The position numbers and the translations under genes were made by a program. The notes under the pieces were generated by a model. That model was not told the origin of the DNA, ran no database searches, and saw nothing but the letters and a program-made list of their open reading frames with translations. DNA of 64,000 bases from Leishmania mexicana MHOM/GT/2001/U1103 (taxonomy: Eukaryota > Euglenozoa > Kinetoplastea > Trypanosomatida > Trypanosomatidae). Below are positions 39,287-48,429 of this stretch, one piece after another; the first letter of the stretch is position 1; the number at the start of each line of letters is the position of its first letter. The stretch spans positions 467,285 through 531,284 of the forward strand of contig NC_018317.1 of the NCBI RefSeq assembly GCF_000234665.1. The letters are read 5' to 3'.

Positions 39287-41602
39287 TCAGGCCAGCACGT
39301 TGTCGGCGATGTCGGAGAGTGAGAGAAGACCGGTGGTGGCCCTTCTGGTGGGCAGCACGGCGGGGCAGCCCTTATCGTCGTCATTCACTGCCTTCGCATC
39401 TTTTTCACCTGACTTGGCCTTCGTCGTGGTGGCAGCGTGGCGTTCGGCACGGTGAGCGGCGACGCTCTGCGCATCCATCTCGACGTTGACTCGCTCACGC
39501 TTGCCGCCAGACTGCTGCGTGCTGAGGTACGACTGTGTGAGATGGCATAGCCTCCACGACGGCAACAGCGTGGACAGGCGCAGACCATCGGCACGCGCGC
39601 TTGAACTCGCCGACGTGTCTGTGGGATTCTTTGCCTTGCCGCACACGTCCGCCATTCCCTTGTCAGGAAGCGACGCGGTTGATGTGGGAGAGGGAGCGAA
39701 GAAGTACGATGCGGTGATTGCAGCGGTGGGTGGGTCGTAGTCTACCGCTGCCTCTCCACCCGATCGAGGCGCCGTCACCGCTGCGTGAGACGAGGGGGGT
39801 GGCACTCCCACAGGGCGAATACGGAATCCCCGCCGCGGCTTCTCCTCGAGCGAGTCAAGGCCATCATCACAAACGGCGGCGGCATCGCGTGCGCCGAGCA
39901 TCCCCGAGAGGGTCGAGGGGCCAAGACCGCTTCGACTGTCGCTGCCTCCCACCTGCGAGAGAAGTAGGTAAGTCGGCAAGTACGGCATCCACCGCACAAC
40001 ACCGCCTCCCAGAGCTACCGTGTCCCTGCTCGCCGTCGCCGCGGCTGGTGCGCCACAGCCGGTGTCGTGCTTGTTCACAAAAGGCACGCGCAGGTAGGGC
40101 CCAAGGCGCTGCATCACGACCTCTCCTCGGCTGGGGCGGTAGTGCAACGGCGTCACCGACAGCGGGCGAAGAAGCGCGACGAAGTCCACGATCTCCTGCG
40201 GTGTGCTGTGAAGCGTTGTTGGGACTTGCCAGACCTGGCCACTTGCCGCCGGGCCGTGCGTCTGTGACTGCAGCCGGGCCCAGCCCGAGATGACGACACC
40301 GTAGTACGGAGTCCCACCACGCGCTGCCGAGGCCGCTTGCAAGGTGGCAGGCTCGATCGAGGCACGGCTGCTGACTACCTCGATGAGAGGCGGCTCGCAC
40401 GAGCGATTGAAGGGGTGGCCAGCGGACTGCTGTGGTTGCTGTGGTAGCATCGCACCACGGTCGTGCCTCGAATTTGCCCACCGCCGCTGCTGCTGCTGCT
40501 GCTGCTGCTGTGAGAAAGAAACGAAGCAGTTGAGGTCGTACGGGTAGTGGGCGGCCTCGCCACCGGAGGCCCGCCATGCCAGCTCCTCCGCCGACAGCGG
40601 TGGCGCAGCACCGTCAAGGTGGCCAGGGCCTGCCCCCTCAAAAGCCACCAAGTCATCCCGCTCCTCCTCCAACGCTTCCACCACTGTGAGTAGACGTGCG
40701 TAACGGACGTCGTCGATGAGCGCCCTCGTGCGCAGCCGCGCTGCCAGCTGCTGGATGAGCATCTCCTTACCGAACTGGTTGTGCAGGTACACACGAACAA
40801 CAAATGGCAGTCGAGCGCTGCTCAGCTCAGCGGACGCTGATGATGACGAGGGTGACGGTGGCAGTACCTCGGCGGTGCCGTTGGCATCGCATTGTGAGTG
40901 CTGCTGCACCCACTGCGCATGCAGTTGGCGCTGGTAGTCCATTCGACGTCCAATGGCCTCGATCGCCTCTTCCACCTGATCTGCGTCCAGCAACTTGCTT
41001 AGCACGCGGATGCCGCTGTCAGCAATACCAGCGCCGCGGTGACCGGCAAGTGGGCTGTCAGTGCGCGCCGGCCACGACTTAAGCTCTGCGTGCCCCAAGT
41101 GAAGCCAGGTGTCGTCCAGATAGAGGTGGTCGACTCGGTGCGACTGGAAGAAGGTGCGCAGTGGGGACACCTGGGCCGCCGTCTCTGTGTACTTGAAGTC
41201 GCCCGTGTGCAGGTAGGTGACGCCGGACGGCGTTTCAATGTAAATCATGGCGCTACCAGGTATGTGAAACGCCGGAAGCAGCGTGACGTATACGACAGGG
41301 GCCACGGTGGTGGCGGCGCTCTCTCTTCCGCCGTGCGCAGCGCCAGAGGCGGAGAGAACCGGGGTGCGACACCAGAAGGGCAGCCCGAGAACGCGTCCCC
41401 GAAGTCCTTCAAACTTGTTCAGTAGGAGTTGCCGAGTGAGGGTGCCGGTGATGATGAGGCCGGTCGTCCAGGAAGAGCTGAGGCCCTTCATGTGATCCGT
41501 GTGAAAGTGGGTGAGAAAAAACAGCTCCGTCCCACTGCCGCTGCGGCGGCCGGCGAGTGCCGGAAACTCGTCAATGAGGATGGGGAGGGACGGCACACGC
41601 AT
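39287..41602 (-). CDS. SNM1/Artemis-type metallo-beta-lactamase (beta-CASP) nuclease, 771 aa
   Basis: Predicted DNA repair nuclease, 5' exonuclease or hairpin endonuclease. Starting from the ATG at 41602, the protein opens directly with the metallo-beta-lactamase fold: LPILIDEFPAL, then FFLTHFHTDHMKGLSSSW carrying the HxHxDH zinc ligands (about residues 28-34), as in Apollo and Artemis. Next come HIPGSAMIYIE (the usual 'HCPGS' position), YLHTGDFKYT with the metal-binding Asp, and HLYLDDTWLHLGH. The beta-CASP part continues with VRVYLHNQFGKEMLIQQLA and YGVVISGWARL, ending near TPLHYRPSRGE. The last 250 or so residues are low-complexity and may be regulatory. An eight-Gln run interrupts the beta-CASP region. 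Longer ATG starts exist at 41965-41986, but the intervening sequence lacks family similarity. In eukaryotes the family acts in interstrand crosslink repair, end processing and telomere maintenance; which one applies here is not decided by sequence. Confidence 0.9.
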   Translation of the reverse strand: MRVPSLPILIDEFPALAGRRSGSGTELFFLTHFHTDHMKGLSSSWTTGLIITGTLTRQLLLNKFEGLRGRVLGLPFWCRTPVLSASGAAHGGRESAATTVAPVVYVTLLPAFHIPGSAMIYIETPSGVTYLHTGDFKYTETAAQVSPLRTFFQSHRVDHLYLDDTWLHLGHAELKSWPARTDSPLAGHRGAGIADSGIRVLSKLLDADQVEEAIEAIGRRMDYQRQLHAQWVQQHSQCDANGTAEVLPPSPSSSSASAELSSARLPFVVRVYLHNQFGKEMLIQQLAARLRTRALIDDVRYARLLTVVEALEEERDDLVAFEGAGPGHLDGAAPPLSAEELAWRASGGEAAHYPYDLNCFVSFSQQQQQQQQRRWANSRHDRGAMLPQQPQQSAGHPFNRSCEPPLIEVVSSRASIEPATLQAASAARGGTPYYGVVISGWARLQSQTHGPAASGQVWQVPTTLHSTPQEIVDFVALLRPLSVTPLHYRPSRGEVVMQRLGPYLRVPFVNKHDTGCGAPAAATASRDTVALGGGVVRWMPYLPTYLLLSQVGGSDSRSGLGPSTLSGMLGARDAAAVCDDGLDSLEEKPRRGFRIRPVGVPPPSSHAAVTAPRSGGEAAVDYDPPTAAITASYFFAPSPTSTASLPDKGMADVCGKAKNPTDTSASSSARADGLRLSTLLPSWRLCHLTQSYLSTQQSGGKRERVNVEMDAQSVAAHRAERHAATTTKAKSGEKDAKAVNDDDKGCPAVLPTRRATTGLLSLSDIADNVLA
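40487..40510 (-). repeat. CAG trinucleotide run encoding eight glutamines
   Basis: Eight consecutive CAG codons (CTG on the plus strand) lie within the SNM1-like gene. They are in frame, between the beta-CASP strands, and are a likely length-variable site. Confidence 0.9.
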
Positions 41603-43040
41603 GGCGGGAGTCGCGAGGAGAGCGTCCGCATGAAGCAATCCGAGGACGGCCCACACACGCACAGCCAAAGAGAGGGAGGGCACGGATCGCTGCAGATGCG
41701 CGTCCGTGCAGCGGCGCTGAAGTCTATGTGGCACCAGATTTGCCTTCCGGAGACGCGAGAAGGACGGCGAAGGGCAGAGGCGTAGAGGGAGGTGATGCAG
41801 GAGGGGCACAGAGGGAGCGTACACGGAGAGGCGTAGAGGGATGAACACTTTTTGTGTTCGTCTGCGCAGCTGGAGTGCACAGCGCAGTGGATAGTGGCTC
41901 ACGGCACGGCTACACCGAAATAGCAGCCTTCGTTGCCGTGAGAACGCAGTGTTCTCGGCTTCCATGCACCTCACCACCATCACCATCACTCCAAACCCTC
42001 GTCCACCTGTCCGGGAGCTAGGGAGCACACTTGGCTTGATGCATCTCCTGCACTTCCGTAGTCATAAGAATGGCTCTGTCACGCTTCTCAGCTGAAGAGT
42101 CAAGGGCGAAAAAAGAAAAAGGGAAAACAGACGAGAGATCTGCAGGCGCGCGCACCCGCACGGAGCCCTTACGCGCACGGGCGAGATGCACACCTCTGGG
42201 AAACCCTGCTGATGGCGGAGCTCTCGGCAGCAGGAAAGCCGCTGCGGGACACTGAAACAGAAGAAAGCGAGCAAAGAACAGCAAAGCCCTGAGAGAGGGG
42301 GAAGGGGGGAGGAGGAGGAGGAGGGGGAGGGGGCCACGCGTACACACTGGGGCACGTGCGTGTGCCGATGTGGGCACACGCTGAAGAGCTGAGTTGTAAG
42401 CCTCTGTTATGTGGGATCGCTGAAAGGAAGGAGAGGTGGAACGGTAATGGGCCCCCTCCGCTGCTCCGGCACGCACGGGCCGACGCAAGTGTCAGCACTG
42501 GCTGCGTCCCTTCCACGGCCACCATCTCCGCTTCGCACGAGCACCTCCCCGCATCACCGCGCACTCTCGCGGAGCAGCTGTACCACAACGAAAGCGGCGT
42601 GGACAGGAGACTCAGAAGCGGCTGCAGCCGTCCTACGACGCGCACGACTGCCTTGCGCGAGTACGAGCAGAATAGGGCAGTTGAGATGAGGGAGTGGGCG
42701 GATGAGCGGAGACGAGGCAGGCAGAGAGTTGGGGGGGGGCTCGCGTCGAAAAGGGTGAGGGGCCTGTAACAATCTTGGCTGGCAAGCGTGCAATACCCTT
42801 CAGCAGCAGTAGCAGGTAGTACCTAGCCGTGCAGAAGGCAGGTATCATTCCTTAGCACGACCACACGCGCAGATGTATGCATTGAGCAAGGGAGCTACGG
42901 GCAAGAAGAACGTGATCCGAGTGGGGAGGAGGTGGGGCCGGTGCCGCACATAAGGCGTCCTCGTATCCAGTGCCACATGATCACCGGCGCTCGTGCGAGA
43001 TTTCCAGCCTCCCTTCCTGCCTCTCTAGCGCTGCTGCCTT
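41603..43040. other. Spacer between PIN gene and SNM1-like gene
   Basis: Presumed 3' untranslated region of the PIN gene and leader of the SNM1-like mRNA. Sense-strand polypyrimidine occurs at 41671-41686 and about 41750-41815, and a strong G/A run lies at 42293-42335. There is no AG on the sense strand between 41687 and the ATG, so the leader must extend beyond 41687 and contains an out-of-frame ATG at 41631. No further gene is seen. Confidence 0.5.
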
Positions 43041-46000
43041 CTACTTCTTGCCATTCCTCCCTTGCGATGCCGTCGGCGACGCTGTCGGGAGTGGTGGCAT
43101 GCCAACTAACTTGCGGACCTCGCTGTACGCGTACGCTTTTCCCAGCTCCGAGTTCGCCTTGATGCGGAGGAACTTGTCCTCGGTAACGAAGAGCACTTTT
43201 GCGGGCTGGTGCTGGCTAAGGTAGACGGCGTAACCGAGAATGCGGTCATCATTTGTCGTGGCGTGCCTGTCGTATTCCCTGACCACCTCCGTCCGTTTCT
43301 GCAGCCATAGGTGGTGTTGTGCCTCATTGCTCAGGCACGCCGCAATCCAGTTACGCAGCTCATGAGCCCGTTGTCGGCGCCAGTCGCGATCATGCGCGCT
43401 GTTCGCACCGGCGGTGGCGGCGTGGTCACCCTTGGCACTGCCGCCACCGCCACCACGGTCCTTGTGCATGCGGTCCAGCTCGTCGAGCACAGTGAAGGGG
43501 ATGCCAATGAACCACTTCTCCAAGACCAAGTTCATCACGCCTGGCTCGGAGTCGAGGAGAGAGGAGGTGTCGAAGACGAAGCATTTCATGTCCCTGTCGC
43601 TCTTGCGGCTGCCGGCGCTGGTGGTGGGCACCGTCTTTGTTGCCGGTGTCGTCTTGACCGCTGCGGCTACAGCGGCGGCTGCCGCCGCAGTGGCGCTGCG
43701 AGTCATCATGGACGGGTACGAATAGTGTGGGGATACAGAGGCGAAGGAAGAAGAGGGTGGCACTTTTGGATGCTCCTCGTCATCGCTGACGCCATCCGTG
43801 ACCTTAGGACTTCCAGCGGTGCCACGCTCTTTGAGGAGTGCCGCCGAGGCTTGCGTCAGCGCCGCGTGAAGCGACGGCGAGGCCAGCGCAGCGAACGGCG
43901 AGGAGGTCGACCAGGACGGCGGTAACGACGACACGCTGCTCTTCAAGGGCGCCTTGTCTGCCTTGTTCGGCGCCAAGGGCGATGGCTGCTGCGACAGACG
44001 CTCGTCCAGGGGGTCCACCGGCGGTGCTACGGCGCTCCCGAGAAACGGATTCCGTGCAGTCTCCGGGTTCTTCTCACCTGCTGACTCGCCGACCGGCACC
44101 GGGGCTGCCAGGCTGCGCAGCTTGTTCATTAGCTGCTTCACCGGCACTGGGCTGCTTGCACACTTCACGACGCCTTCGACCGCGGCCGTGCAGACCTTGT
44201 CCTTTGGGGGTACTGAAGGCTTCACGATGCTTGTGTGGCAGGTGTTGCCGCGGGTGCCCTTTGCCAAGCGACCCTTGAGCACCACAGTCGCCGCCGCGCT
44301 CTCCTTCTTCGCCGTCGTGGACACCGCACCTTTTCGCGGTGGCGCGCGGCGCACGCTCACCTTGGCGGCTGCGTGGTTGCAGTCCTGCTTCGCGCCGCTC
44401 TCGTGTGACTGTAATGCGTTTTCTGACTTGTGGCGGCGCGCGGCCCGCTCCTGCACCTCGACTGGGTCCAGGTAGGGCTCGCCGCTGTTGATCGCTGCAG
44501 GTGGCGTTGGGGTGGCGTCACCGCGTGCGGCGGTGACCTCGGTCAGAAGGCGGTGCTGCAGTGTACGCTCCAGCGCGGCTTCCAGAGCCGCTGCTGGTGC
44601 CGGGCTTGGCACCTCTTCTCGGTCATCACTCAGTGCTGCGCCTGGCCGCTGCGCCGACGGTTGTGGATGCGGTTGCTGGAGGTTGGCGAGCCGACGCAGA
44701 CGGGAAAGGTTCATAAGAGAATGCGACTGCTGCGACGGTGGCGCCTGCGCCAACCCCGTCCACGACGCTACAGAGGCCCCAACTGTCGCGGTGGGAGGCA
44801 ACGATGTCGGCGACGTCGATGCTCGTTCGCGCAACTGCGCAAGCCGTGCCGAGATGTCGGATGGCTGAGGCAGGCCCGTCCCTGGCAAGGGAGATGGCAC
44901 CGCGAGCGGCCTGTGCGCTATGAGCGTCGCGGCTGACTTCCACGGTGATCCTGTTGTTAGCTCGTGAGGCGTCGGTGCCCCAGCGACGGCAGACCCACCG
45001 CCAGCCACACCGTCCTTTGATGCGATGTAAGGATGCGGACTGCTACCGCACTCAGTAGCTGAGGTTAGGCACGGGCCGGAGGCGCGTAGGCGACTCAGCA
45101 GCGACTTAGTCGACCGCGCCGGGCTGCTCTCCGTGCCAGCACGATGACCGCCGTCAGTGTCTTCTTCATTGCGATATAGTGTCGACGCTGGGGCGCGCAG
45201 GTCGGCGAGGCCCAACGACGGGGTGAGGAAGGGGCCGCGGCCAGCGGAAGCCGCCGTGCCTTTGACAGTCTGCACCGCCGGCGGTCCTTTGGGCTGCTGC
45301 CCAGCGCTCTCCTCTTCGTTATGGCACGATAGGGCGATGGGCGGTGACGGTAGTTTTCCTGCGCCACTGCGGGAGCGCTTCAGTCGGTCCCGCTGCAGCA
45401 GAGCCAGCGTCGTCTGCGTGGACGTGCCGTTTAGGAAGGACAGGCGCCGTACGAGATCAGGAGTGTACGGCGACGACACGCGCGACGATGACGCCGACGA
45501 CTGGCCACTGCTACTGAGCTCGGATCTGGCGTCGCACGAATGACGAAGGGGTGACTCCTCGTTGTGGTATAGGTTTGACGAAAACGTCTGAGGATCGTGC
45601 GAGGACATGCGTAGGGGCGTCAGCCCCGCTAAAGCCCGCAGCCTCGCCAGCGAAGATTCCGCCGGTGTGCTGAGGTTAGGGAAGGACTGCGACGCGGTCT
45701 GCGTTAACGGCTGCTGCTCCGGTGGCCATGCTTTGGTGTCTTCGCGCAACTCCTTTGGCGACGACGTTGGCGCGGGTGCTTGAGAGAACGTGTCTGCTCT
45801 GCTACCCAGTCCCGCGCTTGTGCTTGCGGGAGACGGTACTAGCTCTGGGGTTTCTATGGTCGCGCGCAGGTAGCCGAATCCGCCACCGCTCTGAATGGTG
45901 CTGTGACTCAACGATCGGCGCGTGTGTTTCTGTCGAGTTTCGCCAGACGTTGACGGCGTCGAGGAGAATTGTGCAGTGAGAGATTCACCATGACCACTGG

Positions 46001-46163
46001 CACTGCTGCTAGTGCCTGCACTCAGTGTCGAGGACGTCGGCGGCGGCCGAGGGCTTTCCTTTCCGCTCGCACGAGTCTCCTGCTCTTCTGGTTTCGGGTT
46101 ATGTCGCGGCTTGCCTGGGAGCCACCGGCCGCGTCGTTTCGTTGGTGTGGGTGGTTTATACAT
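43041..46163 (-). CDS. PIN-domain protein with long disordered N-terminal region, 1040 aa
   Basis: The start is the ATG at 46163 (MYKPPTPTKRRGRWLPGKPR); the frame continues upstream only via a TTG. About 850 residues are disordered and rich in Ser, Pro, Ala, Thr and Arg. A C-terminal PIN ribonuclease domain follows (about residues 858-1030). It opens with KCFVFDTSSLLD (first catalytic Asp) and continues with WFIGIPFTVLDELDRM (second acidic site), a Gly-rich insert, HATTNDDRILGYAVYL (third acidic site) and VLFVTEDKFLRIKA (fourth). All four acidic positions expected for metal-dependent RNA cleavage are present. The arrangement resembles SMG6, Swt1 and Nob1-like PIN domains, so an RNA endonuclease in mRNA turnover or processing is plausible; the exact subfamily is unknown. 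The disordered region carries repeated LxxLR and NEE-type short motifs (see findings), possibly for docking partners. Confidence 0.88.
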   Translation of the reverse strand: MYKPPTPTKRRGRWLPGKPRHNPKPEEQETRASGKESPRPPPTSSTLSAGTSSSASGHGESLTAQFSSTPSTSGETRQKHTRRSLSHSTIQSGGGFGYLRATIETPELVPSPASTSAGLGSRADTFSQAPAPTSSPKELREDTKAWPPEQQPLTQTASQSFPNLSTPAESSLARLRALAGLTPLRMSSHDPQTFSSNLYHNEESPLRHSCDARSELSSSGQSSASSSRVSSPYTPDLVRRLSFLNGTSTQTTLALLQRDRLKRSRSGAGKLPSPPIALSCHNEEESAGQQPKGPPAVQTVKGTAASAGRGPFLTPSLGLADLRAPASTLYRNEEDTDGGHRAGTESSPARSTKSLLSRLRASGPCLTSATECGSSPHPYIASKDGVAGGGSAVAGAPTPHELTTGSPWKSAATLIAHRPLAVPSPLPGTGLPQPSDISARLAQLRERASTSPTSLPPTATVGASVASWTGLAQAPPSQQSHSLMNLSRLRRLANLQQPHPQPSAQRPGAALSDDREEVPSPAPAAALEAALERTLQHRLLTEVTAARGDATPTPPAAINSGEPYLDPVEVQERAARRHKSENALQSHESGAKQDCNHAAAKVSVRRAPPRKGAVSTTAKKESAAATVVLKGRLAKGTRGNTCHTSIVKPSVPPKDKVCTAAVEGVVKCASSPVPVKQLMNKLRSLAAPVPVGESAGEKNPETARNPFLGSAVAPPVDPLDERLSQQPSPLAPNKADKAPLKSSVSSLPPSWSTSSPFAALASPSLHAALTQASAALLKERGTAGSPKVTDGVSDDEEHPKVPPSSSFASVSPHYSYPSMMTRSATAAAAAAVAAAVKTTPATKTVPTTSAGSRKSDRDMKCFVFDTSSLLDSEPGVMNLVLEKWFIGIPFTVLDELDRMHKDRGGGGGSAKGDHAATAGANSAHDRDWRRQRAHELRNWIAACLSNEAQHHLWLQKRTEVVREYDRHATTNDDRILGYAVYLSQHQPAKVLFVTEDKFLRIKANSELGKAYAYSEVRKLVGMPPLPTASPTASQGRNGKK

Positions 46164-48429
46164 GTACGCGCAGTGCGCCTCGGTTCCCTGAGTGCCAAGA
46201 CGCTTCCTATCTTTGTTACCGCCTTTTTTTCCTGCCTCCTCCTGCCGTGCAGTCACGCGCTGTCGCACAACGCACGTCGGCGTGTGGCTGTCAAAACCAG
46301 TCCCCGCTCCGCTCCCACCACCGCTTTCGTCACGGCGCGCCTTTCGTGTGTTTGCGCGCCGTCCCTTCTCAATCCCGAGGATCAGCGCACACGCGCATGC
46401 AAGACTTGGCACGAGCGCCTTTCCCCTGCCACAACGGACCCGGTTGCCTCGGCAGCGCAAGAGGAGCGCGAATGCGTTGCACTGTATGTGGGTGCACGTA
46501 AGGAGCAGGGCAGACTGCGGGAGTGCGGGGGGGGAGGCGATTCACTAGAACTGAAGGGCAGCTCTTGTTGTTTGGCAGCCGCACCTCTCTCGCCGGCTTA
46601 CACAGAGAGAGATGTAATCACGACCGCAACGCTGTTATCTCGGCAACAGTGCACACACTTCCTTGTGCTTGTTGACGCTTATTCGATCTCTCTGTCACCT
46701 TCTCGACTTCAGCTCTACTGACACTGCTGCTGCTGCTCCCCAAAGTCCGCCGTGGTGGTGGTCACAACACAAGCACCTTGTCCAGCACCTCGATGCGAGA
46801 CACACCTGCACTGTTTGGGGAGGGGGGCAGAAGTACTAGCTGTTTTCTGCGCCGACGTTACGTACCACAGATCTCTCTACGGCGGCGCCAGTCCGGTCCG
46901 TCACCGACGCCCTGTGGAGGTCGGACCCAAGCGCGTGAGGCCTCTGCGCAAAGAAATGGAAAAAAACGCTCCAATTACGGATACACGCCTAGAACAGCCG
47001 GCCGCCACACAGCGTGGGCCACGTTGAGCAGAAGCTGATGCACAACGAGCAAACACTTCAGTTTGCGCGCTGCGGTGCTTACAGATGTGTGGGCATGCGC
47101 TGCTGCAGTCCTGCGTGGACCTCGGGCCCCACGGTGTGTCGCGGAGGGGGCGACAGAGCGGAAAGGTATGCGTGCCACCCTAGCAAAGAGTAGGAAGGGG
47201 AATCGTGACGTGGATGATGGACAGCGGGCGTCTCCTCGTGGAGGTCGGGCCGGCTGACCGTCCAGGTGGTCTCACACGTGGACGTGGAAAGACTGCCGCA
47301 GAACACACGCGGTGAGGAGAGCGAAGGGACAGAGTGAGGGCGAGGGCGAGAGAGCGATGAGGAGAGCAGGTCAGGTGAACAACATCCACGAACCATACGG
47401 CGAAGATGCGCGCCTAGGTGCGTTCATGTGCATGTGCATGTGCATGGGTAGGGGGAGGTTGAAGACGAAGAGACCGGCGCGAACAACGACGTGGCAGGGC
47501 AGCACCACAGAGGAAGGGTGTGGAGAGGGGGCGGGGTGCACGTGACGCTGTTTGGGACTTTCATGCGGTGGCAGCACTGCCAACGCCACTTTCCGCGTTT
47601 TTTTTACTTTCCGTTTTGTGTCGTGGTTCGATGAGTCGGGAGCAACGACCGCAAAGATGACGCTGGGGCGTGGAGACCACGATACACAGAGCGAGGTAAG
47701 GAGAACGGTGAAAGTGCTGAAGCAGCCACACCAAAGTGATCTAGCTAACGAGAAGTCGTGAGGAAGGACCCGGCGTCCACGCCTTGTGACATGCCAAATC
47801 ACCCAAGCAAGACTAACGACGAGGCACATGCCCACGCGCGTACCGACAGAGAGACGACGACGTCATCAGACGCAGTCAGAGTTACACTAAACGGCAGCGC
47901 AGACGAGGAACGAATGAGGTGATGCGAGGGAACGGCGTCGGAGCGCTCGTTGGCGAAAAGAAACACAACAACAACAACAACACCGTGAATGTGGGCAAGA
48001 CACACACGCACACAACCTGCAAAACATCCGTCGCATGCACATCCACAAGGGCAGCAGCGGCGGTTGATTCGCGCGCGCTCACAGAGAGAGAGAGAAAGCC
48101 TGCAGAAGATTCCAACAACAAGAGGGCCCCACAAAGAGAGCCGTCGCGTGAAACTACATACCTGGAAGAACGCTTGGCGAGTCACACCCTTTGCGTGGGT
48201 GTCTGTGGGTGTTCTGAGGATGCGGACGGGGGGAGGGCCAGGAGATCGGCAACGGCAGCTCCACCAACGTAGACAAGCGGAGAGAGGGAAGGGAAACAGG
48301 ACAGTACGAGCAAGCCGAACGACAAGGTCGTATACACAACGACACACAGACAGACAGATGGAGGAGGAGTGAGGGGTGGGCGTTCATGAGCATTTTCACT
48401 CCCTTTTCTATCCGCGTCCACATTCTGGC
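46164..48429. other. Spacer upstream of the PIN gene
   Basis: First part of an unusually long 5-kb gap between the phosphatase stop and the PIN gene start. It holds scattered G/A tracts (46525-46545; 47140-47165; 47330-47365), a run of GCATGT units at 47428-47450, an AAC run near 47967-47985 and GA runs near 48085. Frames of 100-180 codons are low-complexity and overlapping. I see no gene. Confidence 0.5.

Noticed and set aside
41603..42028. 142-residue N-terminal extension of the SNM1-like protein
   Set aside because: The metallo-beta-lactamase fold begins right after the ATG at 41602, and the extension has no family similarity. In-frame ATGs at 41965-41986 remain a minor alternative.
42560..42600. 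Plus-strand text LYHNES, similar to the NEE motif of the neighbouring PIN protein
   Set aside because: Only six residues match, on the opposite strand, in a frame with no other coding character; chance is the simpler explanation.
46164..46460. Ninety-nine-residue N-terminal extension of the PIN protein
   Set aside because: It begins with TTG and has spacer-like composition; the first ATG is at 46163.
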